Positions 7,731 to 15,642 of a stretch of DNA of 33,016 nt are shown one piece after another; the first letter of the stretch is position 1, and each line of letters begins with the position of its first letter. Source of the stretch: Selenomonadaceae bacterium (GTDB taxonomy: Bacteria > Bacillota > Negativicutes > Selenomonadales > Selenomonadaceae); assembly GCA_017515635.1 (NCBI GenBank), contig JAFWFO010000040.1:1-33016 (forward strand), written 5' to 3'. The notes beneath the pieces were generated by a model that worked only from the letters and a program-made list of their open reading frames with translations, did no database searches and was not told the origin of the DNA. The position numbers and the translations under genes were made by a program.

Positions 7731-9542
7731 TTAAACTTTTTCGACATTTAAAGTCGTGCGCATGACGTTATCGATGATGTAGCGCGTGTCGATTTTGTTG
7801 TCGGACTTTTTCACGGTTTGACCTTCCCGCTTAAGACGTTCCTGTATGCGTTTTGCCCGCTGAATGTCTTCGCGAATTTGCTTGTCGGTTCTGACTTCGC
7901 CCGTTGAGCCGATGTCGACGACCAGTTGATTGTTTTTGCCCGCCTTGAGGAGACTGTTAATTTTATCTTCGTAACTTTCGTTAGGATTCGAGTTTTGATT
8001 TGCGGGGGAAAGTGCGCCGCCGTGAACGTCCAAAGCCAAGTTGCCGTGACGCGCCGTCAAAGGAACGGTATACGGCAAAACAACTTTTTCAACGGGCTTG
8101 CGATAGGGTTGCAATTCAACAGTCAAGTTCACCGTTTCGCCGGGCTTGACGCTTTTCTTTTCGGGTGTGATAGAAACGATTGACGCCGTGCGCCGCTCAG
8201 TGTCGAAAGAAATATTCACGTCCACGCCGAAAATATTTGACTCTTTGGCGGTGTTTGAGCAAATCAAATTTAAAGTTTGCATGAGTTCAACAACTGCGAC
8301 TTGCCCAACGTCCGAAGGATTATAAAAAACATTTTTGCGCGAAATTTCTCCGCCGGAAACTGCATCGGTTTTGATATTAAATTCAATGTCGACGGTGCTT
8401 TCTGAGAGCGAATCCGCCATTTTGCTGAGCGCGGTATAAGCGATTGACGCGCCGAGTTTCGGAACAAGATTTTCATTGTAAGCGATTGTTGCGTTGAAAG
8501 TTTCTTGCTTGTCAAGCGCGGTGTCGTGAACGGTGACGGTAATCGGCACGACGGCGGGGAATGTGCCCAAAATGCCCGCCACGCCTGCTTCACGGTCTTG
8601 ATTGACGCGCCCGATTATATGACCGATGCCCGCAAGTTTGACGCCGTTGCCCGTGACGCCCGAAACCGAGCCGATAACAGATGCGTCTGTCATGAAAAAA
8701 TTGACGTTGCCCGCGTGCGTGAAAGGATGTCCGAAAGCGAGAATTCTGTTTCCGTCAACGGCGGTAACCGTGCCCGTTGAGCCGAGCGAAAAATCACCGT
8801 AAACAATCGCCACGCCAAGCGCACTTCCGGGTTCCAACGTCGCACCAAGACGCACGCCGCGTTCAGTGGAAGCGGGAGGCACGTCCAAAGTTTTAAATCC
8901 GAGAGAATTTAATTCACGACGCAAAAAATCTCTTCCCGCAGAATCGAAGCCGCCCAAATAAAACGCGCCGAGTTCCTGCGTTTCTTCGTCAGGTTCTTCA
9001 ACGGATTTTTCGACAGATTTGTCGACAATTTTATCGGCGGGTTCTTCGACAGATTTGTCGTCGTCCGAAGTTTCGTCTTTGGGCTGTTCGTTTTTGAAAC
9101 GATTTACTTCCGCCTTTGGGTCGGGCAAAGTCCAAAGTTCCAGCATGTTTTCAATCGGCGTGATAAAAAAAATGTACGGGCTCATTTCTTTGAGCGTGGC
9201 AGCAAGCGCGCCGACAAGTTTCCCGTCAATATAAACGGGACTGCCGCTCATGCCTTGCAGGACGCCGCCCGTGCGCTGTATCACGTCGCCCGACGCTTTC
9301 GCCATAATCATGCGTTTGGAACCTTTGCCGTCGTCCGTCACGCCGACAATTTCCACGTCGAACTGTTCGATTTTGCCGGTGCCGTCGACGACCGTATAAG
9401 CTTTGCCGTGCATCCCGCTTTTTACTTGATCGAACGGAAAAATTTCGGGCATTGCCGACGCCGTGGAACTGACCGCGAAAATCATCGCTACGAGTGCCAA
9501 AAATAATTTCGGTAAAAATTTGTGCAAGTCTTTCAACTCCAT
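7731..9542 (-). CDS. SpoIVB-like peptidase S55 domain protein
   Basis: The 603-residue protein has a signal peptide (residues 1-30, ending SSTASA) and then a SpoIVB/S55 serine peptidase domain: SGMHGKAYTVV near 42-52 and the nucleophile motif GMSGSP at 97-102 followed by VYIDGKLVGALA. The second part of the domain contains the family pattern AFGHPFTHAG near residue 270. Between them, about 145-190, is a low-complexity Glu/Lys/Asp/Ser insert with repeated VEEP and DKSVE units. The last 170 residues are unassigned. In Bacillus, SpoIVB cuts SpoIVFA during sporulation; long members like this occur outside spore formers and their substrates are not known. The start is uncertain: the ATG at 9542 has little ribosome site, and a TTG at 9527 has GGAG 9 bases upstream. 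Next gene is murA. Confidence 0.9.
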   Translation of the reverse strand: MELKDLHKFLPKLFLALVAMIFAVSSTASAMPEIFPFDQVKSGMHGKAYTVVDGTGKIEQFDVEIVGVTDDGKGSKRMIMAKASGDVIQRTGGVLQGMSGSPVYIDGKLVGALAATLKEMSPYIFFITPIENMLELWTLPDPKAEVNRFKNEQPKDETSDDDKSVEEPADKIVDKSVEKSVEEPDEETQELGAFYLGGFDSAGRDFLRRELNSLGFKTLDVPPASTERGVRLGATLEPGSALGVAIVYGDFSLGSTGTVTAVDGNRILAFGHPFTHAGNVNFFMTDASVIGSVSGVTGNGVKLAGIGHIIGRVNQDREAGVAGILGTFPAVVPITVTVHDTALDKQETFNATIAYNENLVPKLGASIAYTALSKMADSLSESTVDIEFNIKTDAVSGGEISRKNVFYNPSDVGQVAVVELMQTLNLICSNTAKESNIFGVDVNISFDTERRTASIVSITPEKKSVKPGETVNLTVELQPYRKPVEKVVLPYTVPLTARHGNLALDVHGGALSPANQNSNPNESYEDKINSLLKAGKNNQLVVDIGSTGEVRTDKQIREDIQRAKRIQERLKREGQTVKKSDNKIDTRYIIDNVMRTTLNVEKV

Positions 9543-9580
9543 TCGAGAAGGCTGACTCTAATCAACTGTTAATCCGAATG

Positions 9581-9609
9581 ATAATAAATCATCTTTCAGA
9601 TAACGTCAA
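9581..9609 (-). promoter_or_regulatory. Candidate promoter of the S55 peptidase-murA operon
   Basis: On the minus strand TTGACG (9609-9604), 17 bases, TATTAT (9586-9581). Start near 9574, about 32 bases before the ATG. Confidence 0.6.
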
Positions 9610-9618
9610 GCCGCGCTT

Positions 9619-10923
9619 TTAACGGCGAATAATAGTTAAGGCGTCACCAACAGGCCGCTCGCGTCCGTCGCTCGGAATGTTGACGGCTTTGCCCTTGAAA
9701 ACAAGTTCGCTTGATCCGCCGCCGTCCAAATTAATCGCCTCGACTGCGCCGAAATGATTTTTGAGAATTCGTGCCCATTCGTCCAGCGTGCAACCTTTGC
9801 TGTGAGTTTGCCGACCGTCAACGACCGCGAAAATGTAATCGCCGTATTGAGTGATACCGACAGCCGAACGCGGCGCACGTCCGACGCGAATATCGTTGGG
9901 AAATTGTTCGGCGTCAACGGTAACGTAAACTTCGCCGCCTTTAACCAGCGTGGGGCCTGCGCCGATAATGTGAATTGCCTCGTTGAAGTCCGCGCCGTGC
10001 TCCACGTTAATATAATCTTCGTCGAAAGAAATTTTATCGCCGACATAAACCGTCGAAAATTGTTCAGCCGCCGTGCCGTGTGCGCTGATGATGTAACCTG
10101 CGGGCGGAATGTAATTGTTGCCGGCGTCTTTGAAAATTTCCGTAACAACGCCGTCTTGAACGACAATTTCAACGCCGAAATTATTCGTGCCGGTTGTCGC
10201 GCCGTACAAGCCGTTGTAGACGATTACGCTGTTTTCGGGACGTTCGCAGTCCACGCCGTCTACGCCGACTTCATTGCCGTTGAATTGCAAAACGCCGCGC
10301 CAAGTTTGCCTCCCGAAAATCGTTGAGCCGTCCGCACGAATTCCGATAGCCGAACGAATGAAATAAGTCGTGCCCGCCGTAAGCCCGTCAATTTTCGTGT
10401 TGCCCAAAATTTCTCCGCTCGGTGCAAAGTAGCTTGCGTTGATTGTGGCGATTGCGTCAGAGGCGTTCATTTCCGAAACGGTAGCTCGCCCGCGCACTTG
10501 ACCTTTCGCTAAAACGGGGCGCAGTTGATATTTTTCGTGGTCGGCGATAATCGCGAACGCCATCACGCCATCTTTGTGATAAACCAAAAACTCTAAGCCT
10601 TCTTCTTCGACGGGCTGTGGTTCTTCAATTGGTTGCGGTTTTGGTTCCTCAATTGGTTGTGGCTCGTTAATCGGTTGTGGTTGCGGTTCTGTAACTGGTT
10701 CGGGTTGCGGCTCGTCAATCGGTTTTGGTTCTTCAATCGGCTGTGGTTCCGTGACGGGCGGTTGAATATTTTTTTCGTCTTCGTCAAGCGGCGGCGGCGA
10801 AACTTCGGCAAACGGCGCGTCAACGATCGGTTCGTCCGAAAAATCTTCGACTGCCTGCGCGAGACTCGGCGTCGTCAAGAAAATTATTCCCGCCGTCAAC
10901 ATTGCGGCAAATTTTTTAGTCAT
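9619..10923 (-). CDS. Exported phosphodiester glycosidase (NAGPA-domain) protein
   Basis: Residues 1-25 are a signal peptide (ends SLAQA). Residues about 45-110 are a Pro/Glu/Gln/Lys repeat of EPQP and EEPKP units, a rigid spacer that could cross or bind the wall. The remainder is a NAGPA-type domain (formerly DUF2233), related to the enzyme uncovering N-acetylglucosamine-1-phosphodiester bonds, recognised from SAVGITQYGDYIFAVVDGR, the GCTLDEWARIL helix and the AINLDGGGSSELV active-site-like segment, ending RPVGDALTIIRR. Bacterial members are thought to act on envelope glycans; the substrate here is not predictable. The ATG at 10923 has AAGGAG upstream. It follows recG after 86 bases that include a heptanucleotide repeat. 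Confidence 0.9.
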   Translation of the reverse strand: MTKKFAAMLTAGIIFLTTPSLAQAVEDFSDEPIVDAPFAEVSPPPLDEDEKNIQPPVTEPQPIEEPKPIDEPQPEPVTEPQPQPINEPQPIEEPKPQPIEEPQPVEEEGLEFLVYHKDGVMAFAIIADHEKYQLRPVLAKGQVRGRATVSEMNASDAIATINASYFAPSGEILGNTKIDGLTAGTTYFIRSAIGIRADGSTIFGRQTWRGVLQFNGNEVGVDGVDCERPENSVIVYNGLYGATTGTNNFGVEIVVQDGVVTEIFKDAGNNYIPPAGYIISAHGTAAEQFSTVYVGDKISFDEDYINVEHGADFNEAIHIIGAGPTLVKGGEVYVTVDAEQFPNDIRVGRAPRSAVGITQYGDYIFAVVDGRQTHSKGCTLDEWARILKNHFGAVEAINLDGGGSSELVFKGKAVNIPSDGRERPVGDALTIIRR

Positions 10924-10978
10924 GAAATTTTACTCCTTTTTATAATGAGCTGTCAGCTTTTCAGGATTGAAATTCTCG

Positions 10979-11020
10979 GCTAACAGCTAACAGCTTTAAG
11001 CTTTAAGCTTCAAGCTTCGG
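10979..11020. repeat. Degenerate heptanucleotide tandem repeat (gctNNNN)x6
   Basis: Six consecutive 7-base units: gctaaca, gctaaca, gctttaa, gctttaa, gcttcaa, gcttcgg. The last two units supply the stop codon and final codons of recG. It is a short tandemly repeated repetitive sequence; a similar 7-base periodicity occurs at 19935-20021. Confidence 0.75.
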
Positions 11021-13097
11021 TGATTTGGCTGAACTTGTCGCCATAGGCAAGCGCGATGTTCGTTCGCAGGTTAGCAAAATAATTCAAATTCTCGGCGTCG
11101 TCAACAAAAACTTGCGCGGCGTCACGTGCTTGAATCAAAAGATCAACGTCGCGGAACACGTCGGCAATTTTTAAATCGGGCAAACCGTGTTGAGCTTCGC
11201 CGAAAAATTGTCCGGGACCGCGCAGTTTTAAATCTTCTTCCGCCAACTGAAAGCCGTCGTTCGTCGTCTCCATTGCATTGAGCCGCACGCGTGACAAATC
11301 CTCTTTCATGTCGGAAATCAAAATGCAGTAAGATTTTGCGGAACCGCGACCGACACGCCCGCGAAGTTGGTGAAGTTGCGCCAAGCCGAAACGTTCCGCA
11401 TGTTCGACGACCATGACGACGGCATTCGGCACGTCCACGCCGACTTCAATTACCGTCGTCGCCACGAGCAATTTTATTTCGCCGTCGCGAAAACGTTCCA
11501 TAATTTCATCTTTCTCACGAGGTTTCATTTTGCCATGCAACAGCGCACAGGACACGTCGGCGAAAATTCCGTTGCTCAAGTTGTCGAAAATTTCTTCGGC
11601 AGATTCAATGTCCGCCAAAGTTTCCGACTCGCTCCGCTCAATCAGCGGGCACACGACGTAAGCTTGTCGCCCCGCCAAAATTTCTTCAAGCACGAATTCA
11701 TAAACTTTTTTGCGACCGCGCAGGGTTTTCACGGAAGTTTTTATCGGCTTGCGTCCCGGCGGCAAATGTTTTATCAACGAAACATCCAAATCGCCGTAAA
11801 TCGTCAGCGTCATTGTGCGCGGTATCGGCGTCGCGGTCATAACGAGCATATCCGGCAACACGTCGGATTTTTTTTCGAGTGTCGAGCGTTGTGACACGCC
11901 GAAACGGTGCTGTTCGTCCGTGACGACAAGACCGAGTTTCGCGAACTTGACGCCCTCTTGAATCAGCGCGTGCGTCCCGATGACAATGTCGAATTCGTGT
12001 TCGGAAATTTTTCGGTAAATTTCTTCGCGCATTTTCGCCGTGCGTGTGACTTTCGCGCTCAAAAGTCCGACACGAATTCCAAGCCCGTCCAAAAGTTTCG
12101 TGAACGTTTCAAAATGTTGAGCCGCAAGAATTTCCGTCGGTGCCATGAATGCGCTTTGCCAGCCGCCGTCGACTGCTTTGACGAGCGCAAGCAACGCCAC
12201 AACTGTTTTGCCGGAACCAACGTCGCCTTGAATCAATCGGCGCATCGGGATTTTACTTTCCATGTCCGCCGAAACTTCGAGAAAAACTTTTCGTTGGTCG
12301 TCGGTGAGCGCGAACGGTAAATTATTTAAAACTCCGTTGACGAGTCGCCCGTTTGTCGCGTGCGAAATTCCGCGTCGTTCGTCTTGCGTTTCCCGCTTGA
12401 TTAACATCAGCCCGCACTGAATCATAAATAATTCGTCGAACGCCAAACGTCTGCGCGCCGCGTTCAGTTCTTCGGCATTTTTCGGAAAATGAATCATTCG
12501 CGACGCACGGTCAAGCGAAATTAAATCTTGTTCGTCCAAAAGTTTTTGCGGCAAAATTTCTTTCAGCGGCGGCATCGACGACAAAAGATTTTTTACCGCC
12601 GTGCGCATAACATTTTGACTCAACGCGGCTGTCGACGAATAAATCGGCATGATTCCCAGTTCGGGCATTTCGCCTTTGTCCAGGAACGTAACTTTTTGCA
12701 CGGTCATTGCCATATCGCCCGACCACGAATCGTATTTTATTTTCCCGATAACCAACACGCGCACGCCGTCGCGAAGTTTCTTCAACAGATAATCTTGATT
12801 GAACCACGTCAACTGCAATTCGCCCGTCTTGTCTTCGAGTGTCGCGTTAATAATCGTCAAGTTGCGAACCTTGCGCGAAGACACGTCGAAAATCGTCCCG
12901 ACGACCAAAGCCGTTGCGCCTTCGACCAATTCGGAAATTTTCGTTAAGCTCGTGTGATTCTCGTAAGTGCGCGGGTAATGCGTCAACAAGTCGTACTTGG
13001 TGGCAATGTTCAATTTCGCCATCAAATCTGCGCGGCGCGGTCCGACGCCTTTGACATACATGACATTATCGGTAAGTTCAAATTTATCTCTGCTCAC
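11010..13097 (-). CDS. recG: ATP-dependent DNA helicase RecG
   Basis: RecG remodels stalled replication forks and Holliday junctions. With the GTG start at 13097 the product has 695 residues, the family norm; this start has TGGAGG 7 bases upstream, whereas the open frame extends 43 codons further without a ribosome site and across the promoter. Seen: an N-terminal helix-hairpin-like segment (YVKGVGPRRADLM) and OB wedge domain to about 200, Walker A GDVGSGKT at 291-298, Walker B box DEQH at 394-397, motif III MTATPIPRT, and motif VI QLRGRVGRG near the C-terminus. Its own promoter (13125-13153) overlaps and opposes the promoter of the repeat-protein gene at 13265. The stop codon lies in a heptanucleotide repeat. 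Confidence 0.97.
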   Translation of the reverse strand: MSRDKFELTDNVMYVKGVGPRRADLMAKLNIATKYDLLTHYPRTYENHTSLTKISELVEGATALVVGTIFDVSSRKVRNLTIINATLEDKTGELQLTWFNQDYLLKKLRDGVRVLVIGKIKYDSWSGDMAMTVQKVTFLDKGEMPELGIMPIYSSTAALSQNVMRTAVKNLLSSMPPLKEILPQKLLDEQDLISLDRASRMIHFPKNAEELNAARRRLAFDELFMIQCGLMLIKRETQDERRGISHATNGRLVNGVLNNLPFALTDDQRKVFLEVSADMESKIPMRRLIQGDVGSGKTVVALLALVKAVDGGWQSAFMAPTEILAAQHFETFTKLLDGLGIRVGLLSAKVTRTAKMREEIYRKISEHEFDIVIGTHALIQEGVKFAKLGLVVTDEQHRFGVSQRSTLEKKSDVLPDMLVMTATPIPRTMTLTIYGDLDVSLIKHLPPGRKPIKTSVKTLRGRKKVYEFVLEEILAGRQAYVVCPLIERSESETLADIESAEEIFDNLSNGIFADVSCALLHGKMKPREKDEIMERFRDGEIKLLVATTVIEVGVDVPNAVVMVVEHAERFGLAQLHQLRGRVGRGSAKSYCILISDMKEDLSRVRLNAMETTNDGFQLAEEDLKLRGPGQFFGEAQHGLPDLKIADVFRDVDLLIQARDAAQVFVDDAENLNYFANLRTNIALAYGDKFSQITEA

Positions 13098-13124
13098 TGC
13101 AAATCCTCCAAAAATTTTTTGCTG

Positions 13125-13153
13125 ATTATAAAACTTGTCAAAGCGGCGGGCAA
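13125..13153 (-). promoter_or_regulatory. Candidate recG promoter
   Basis: On the minus strand TTGCCC (13153-13148), 17 bases, then perfect TATAAT (13130-13125). It overlaps the divergent promoter P1 at 13135-13163, so transcription in the two directions may be mutually exclusive. Confidence 0.55.
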
Positions 13154-13163
13154 ATGCTATACT
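13135..13163 (+). promoter_or_regulatory. Distal promoter P1 of the first DLQRF-tag gene
   Basis: TTGTCA (13135-13140), 17 bases, TATACT (13158-13163). The spacer contains GGCGGGCAAAT, which recurs in the second promoter. Confidence 0.6.
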
Positions 13164-13207
13164 GTGCAAAATTTTCCCGTCGCTCAGCAAAATGTTGATT
13201 TTAAATC

Positions 13208-13236
13208 TTGTCGACGTGGCGGGCAAATATTACACT
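13208..13236 (+). promoter_or_regulatory. Proximal promoter P2 of the first DLQRF-tag gene
   Basis: TTGTCG (13208-13213), 17 bases containing GGCGGGCAAAT, TACACT (13231-13236). It looks like a duplicate of P1 including the following tgcaaaatt. Confidence 0.6.
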
Positions 13237-13264
13237 CTGCAAAATTCTTGGGAGGTAATGCCTA

Positions 13265-15100
13265 ATGGCAGAATTTATTTTCGATCTTCAACGTTTCCCC
13301 GAAAACGACGGTGCCGGTAACAGTGGCGAGGGCAACGACAACGGTGGTGGTACTGGCGGTGACGACGGCAAAGGCGGCAACGCTAGCGGCAGTGGCAGCG
13401 GCTGGGAAACAAACCTTCGCAAACACGGTGAACTTATTTTTCCGCTCTTTATGACCATTGAAGAAGCGGACGCGTTTGCGTATTATTCGCACGATGTGTT
13501 CGACGCGGCTATCGAGGACGGAGCAGTTCCGTATTACAACCTTGAAAACGGCATTGTTGATTCCGTTGGCTTCAGTCGTTTAACCGGCTCCACTATCATC
13601 AACAACGACTCTTACGACGTGATCAATCTCGTTGACTCGAACGTCGGCAATGTTATTGAGTACTTCTGGTACGACGATCCTTCTAAGCTCTCGATCGTCT
13701 TCGACACCGGCGCGATTTTGAATTTCGATATCGACATGGTTTCGCCTTTGTTCAAATTCGCGAACGGCGAAAGCATGGTCTACAGCTCGCAAGAAGGAAA
13801 ATGGCTGTCCGGCAACGAAGCTGAGGCCGCTTACACCTTCTGGAACACCGCAGTTCAGCAGGTCGGCGTTAATGACGTTGACAACTTCTACGTCACGCAA
13901 AACCTCAACACTGCAGTCTTTAACACGGCTTCCGATGACAACATTCTGCTTTACGACACGGCTTCGACCGATATGGCTTGGTGGGCTGATGCCACTGATT
14001 CGTACCTTTACGACACGACTGAGGCAAGTCTCTACTTGGACAGCAATGTCACCAGCAAGGACATCACTCTTTACTTCCCCACGGGCGGGGCTTTGGTTGT
14101 CGAAAACAGCACTACCTTCTCGCCGAACTTCTACTTCGCGGACGGCGCAGGCTATTACTACAACCGCGACCTCGGCGAATGGAGAACAGTGGCTCAAAAA
14201 GCGGCGGACTTGGTGGATTACGCAGCCAAATTGGAAGTCGAAGCGGCTGCCGAAAAAGCTGTTTACGAAGAAGCTCTCTACGAGATGGGCTTCGATGTTG
14301 TTTACGAAGCCGACGCAACGGACGCCGCAGGAAACGCCTATTACAACTTCCCCTCCTCGCGTGCATTCAACAACTACATTTACGACGCGGCTTATGATCA
14401 AGTCATCAACTTCTACGATTCGACCGCCGCAAACGTTATCGGCATGACTGCTGACGACGATACAGGTACAGTCACATTCGCGTTCGACACGGGCAAAATC
14501 ACAACCGTTGAATACGATTACAACTTCACGCCGATCTTCCAGTTTGCAGACAGTTTCCAAGTCGGCTACGACTGGTACACGAAAACTTGGGGCAACGCTT
14601 ACTACTCCAAGGAAGATGTCGAAGAAAATCTCGCAATCAGCCGTTCCAACAACAGCCTCATCTATCAAGCAGACGACTCAGACACCATTTACTTCACGGA
14701 TGCGGTTGTCGGAAACGTTACCAATGCGGTCACCGGCACGAAATACATCAACCTTTACTTCGACACCGGCGCGGTCGTCAACGTTCGCTACACCGATGAA
14801 GAGACGCCCACTTTCGTTTTTGCGGACGGCACGGGATATGTCTACGACTCAGGTGATAACGCTTGGTATCTTACTTCGGCAGACACCGCAAGCGACATGT
14901 GGGGCAACGCCGCCGACACTGCAGACGGTCTCTTCACTGACGGCGCGATTGTTGCCGGCGCAACTTTGAGCGATCTCGTTGCGGCTCCTGTCGACAATGC
15001 GGCAGTTTCGTTCAACGCGGACAGCGCATTTGACATCAACGCGGCAGGCGGTTTCGTCGCGGCAAACACTGCGGTGAATTCGGAACAAAAAGACGCGTAA
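13265..15100 (+). CDS. DLQRF-tag repeat protein, paralogue 1
   Basis: Function unknown. The 611-residue acidic protein opens with MAEFIFDLQRFP, has a Gly/Asp/Asn/Ser-rich flexible stretch at about 13-46, then a helical segment and at least four copies of a module of roughly 70-75 residues. The module pattern is: Asn/Ser-x-Ile-Tyr/Phe, a D-x-I-x-F strand, NV, an F-x-TGA-x-x-x-V-x-Y strand pair, a P-x-F-x-FA(D/N)G turn and a Y-x-Y...W end. A fifth copy at the C-terminus is degraded (from about 550 on) and the protein ends QKDA instead. There is no Sec signal peptide or membrane helix. A strong GGGAGG precedes the ATG. Its paralogue follows at 15643. It is probably a surface or secreted protein delivered by a non-Sec route (inference). 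Confidence 0.85.
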   Translation: MAEFIFDLQRFPENDGAGNSGEGNDNGGGTGGDDGKGGNASGSGSGWETNLRKHGELIFPLFMTIEEADAFAYYSHDVFDAAIEDGAVPYYNLENGIVDSVGFSRLTGSTIINNDSYDVINLVDSNVGNVIEYFWYDDPSKLSIVFDTGAILNFDIDMVSPLFKFANGESMVYSSQEGKWLSGNEAEAAYTFWNTAVQQVGVNDVDNFYVTQNLNTAVFNTASDDNILLYDTASTDMAWWADATDSYLYDTTEASLYLDSNVTSKDITLYFPTGGALVVENSTTFSPNFYFADGAGYYYNRDLGEWRTVAQKAADLVDYAAKLEVEAAAEKAVYEEALYEMGFDVVYEADATDAAGNAYYNFPSSRAFNNYIYDAAYDQVINFYDSTAANVIGMTADDDTGTVTFAFDTGKITTVEYDYNFTPIFQFADSFQVGYDWYTKTWGNAYYSKEDVEENLAISRSNNSLIYQADDSDTIYFTDAVVGNVTNAVTGTKYINLYFDTGAVVNVRYTDEETPTFVFADGTGYVYDSGDNAWYLTSADTASDMWGNAADTADGLFTDGAIVAGATLSDLVAAPVDNAAVSFNADSAFDINAAGGFVAANTAVNSEQKDA

Positions 15101-15123
15101 CAATTTTATCCCATAAAAAAATA

Positions 15124-15155
15124 TACCGTCGGTCAAACCGATCGACGGGTTTTTT
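15124..15155 (+). terminator. Rho-independent terminator of paralogue 1
   Basis: CCGTCG / CGACGG stem followed by GTTTTTT, 25 bases after the stop codon. Confidence 0.75.
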
Positions 15156-15186
15156 CCGGCCATGAAAAAATTAAAATCTTCATCAA

Positions 15187-15226
15187 CCGGAAAGTAAAAA
15201 ATTTTTTTGCCGGTCTAATTATCAAA
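15187..15226. repeat. Direct repeat copy A (with 15480-15519)
   Basis: A roughly 40-bp element starting CCGGAAA, with an A/T run, GCCGG and CTAATT, is repeated at 15480-15519 with a few changes. CCGG at either side of the A/T run could form a hairpin. It precedes both the tiny unit at 15266 and paralogue 2. Confidence 0.6.
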
Positions 15227-15265
15227 CACCTGATAACCACCGTAAATTTTTTGGAGGTAATGTCA

Positions 15266-15301
15266 ATGGCAACGTTCATAAATCGCGTAACGATTCGATA
15301 A
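15266..15301 (+). other. Eleven-codon ORF with ribosome site: relic unit or leader peptide
   Basis: TTTTTTGGAGGTAATGTCA precedes an ATG whose frame reads MATFINRVTIR and stops. The upstream bases closely resemble the ribosome-site region of the two DLQRF-tag genes, and a terminator follows at once. The simplest reading is an internally deleted third paralogue; a short regulatory RNA with a leader peptide is also possible. The 542-base gap 15101-15642 otherwise holds terminators, short repeats and the promoters of paralogue 2. Confidence 0.4.
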
Positions 15302-15306
15302 CCAAA

Positions 15307-15337
15307 CCCGCCGCTCAAAAGACGACGGGTTTTTTTG
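15307..15337 (+). terminator. Terminator after the 11-codon unit
   Basis: CCCGCCG / CGACGGG imperfect stem followed by seven T. A decayed copy of the same ccgctcaa-agatgacgg-ttttgttg string lies at 15431-15457. Confidence 0.6.
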
Positions 15338-15370
15338 TTGCGATAACGTTTAATTTTATGATGCGAAGCC

Positions 15371-15401
15371 TCAACTGTTTGTCCACTTTTCAAAAGTGGC
15401 G
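15371..15401. repeat. 31-bp repeat with palindrome, copy 1
   Basis: tcaactgtttgtccactttt followed by c and aaaagtggcg; CCACTTTT/AAAAGTGG is an 8-bp inverted repeat. A copy with one base change lies at 17673-17703. Here T6 follows seven bases later, so it may also terminate transcription. Confidence 0.75.
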
Positions 15402-15479
15402 ACGGGTTTTTTGTTGCCGTGAATTCGTTGCCGCTCAACAGATGACGGATTTTGTTGTGTGACGTAATTTTATCGTCAG

Positions 15480-15519
15480 CCGGAAACTAAAAATTTTTTT
15501 TGCCGGACTAATTGCCAAA
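15480..15519. repeat. Direct repeat copy B (with 15187-15226)
   Basis: Second copy of the CCGG / A-T run / GCCGG element; it leads directly into the distal promoter of paralogue 2. Confidence 0.6.
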
Positions 15520-15540
15520 GACTTGCCAATCCGGTATACT
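15512..15540 (+). promoter_or_regulatory. Distal promoter P1 of the second DLQRF-tag gene
   Basis: TTGCCA (15512-15517), 17 bases, TATACT (15535-15540), followed by tttgcaaaattttcccgtcg, almost the same bases that follow P1 of paralogue 1. Confidence 0.6.
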
Positions 15541-15583
15541 TTGCAAAATTTTCCCGTCGCAAATTTGAAATTGGTTTTTGAAC

Positions 15584-15612
15584 TTATCGACACGGCGGGC
15601 AAATAATATGCT
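15584..15612 (+). promoter_or_regulatory. Proximal promoter P2 of the second DLQRF-tag gene
   Basis: TTATCG (15584-15589), 17 bases containing GGCGGGCAAAT, TATGCT (15607-15612), about 31 bases before the ATG at 15643. Confidence 0.6.
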
Positions 15613-15642
15613 TTACAAAATTTTTTTGGGAGGTAATGCCTA

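Noticed and set aside
10979..11020. Possible CRISPR array
   Set aside because: Units are 7 bases with no spacers; no cas genes in the window. It is a simple tandem repeat.
13098..13226. N-terminal extension of RecG by 43 residues
   Set aside because: It would cross the recG promoter; the GTG at 13097 has a TGGAGG site and yields the usual length.
13580..14668. A 362-codon antisense frame under paralogue 1
   Set aside because: Same reason: shadow of the repeat-coding strand, no start signals.
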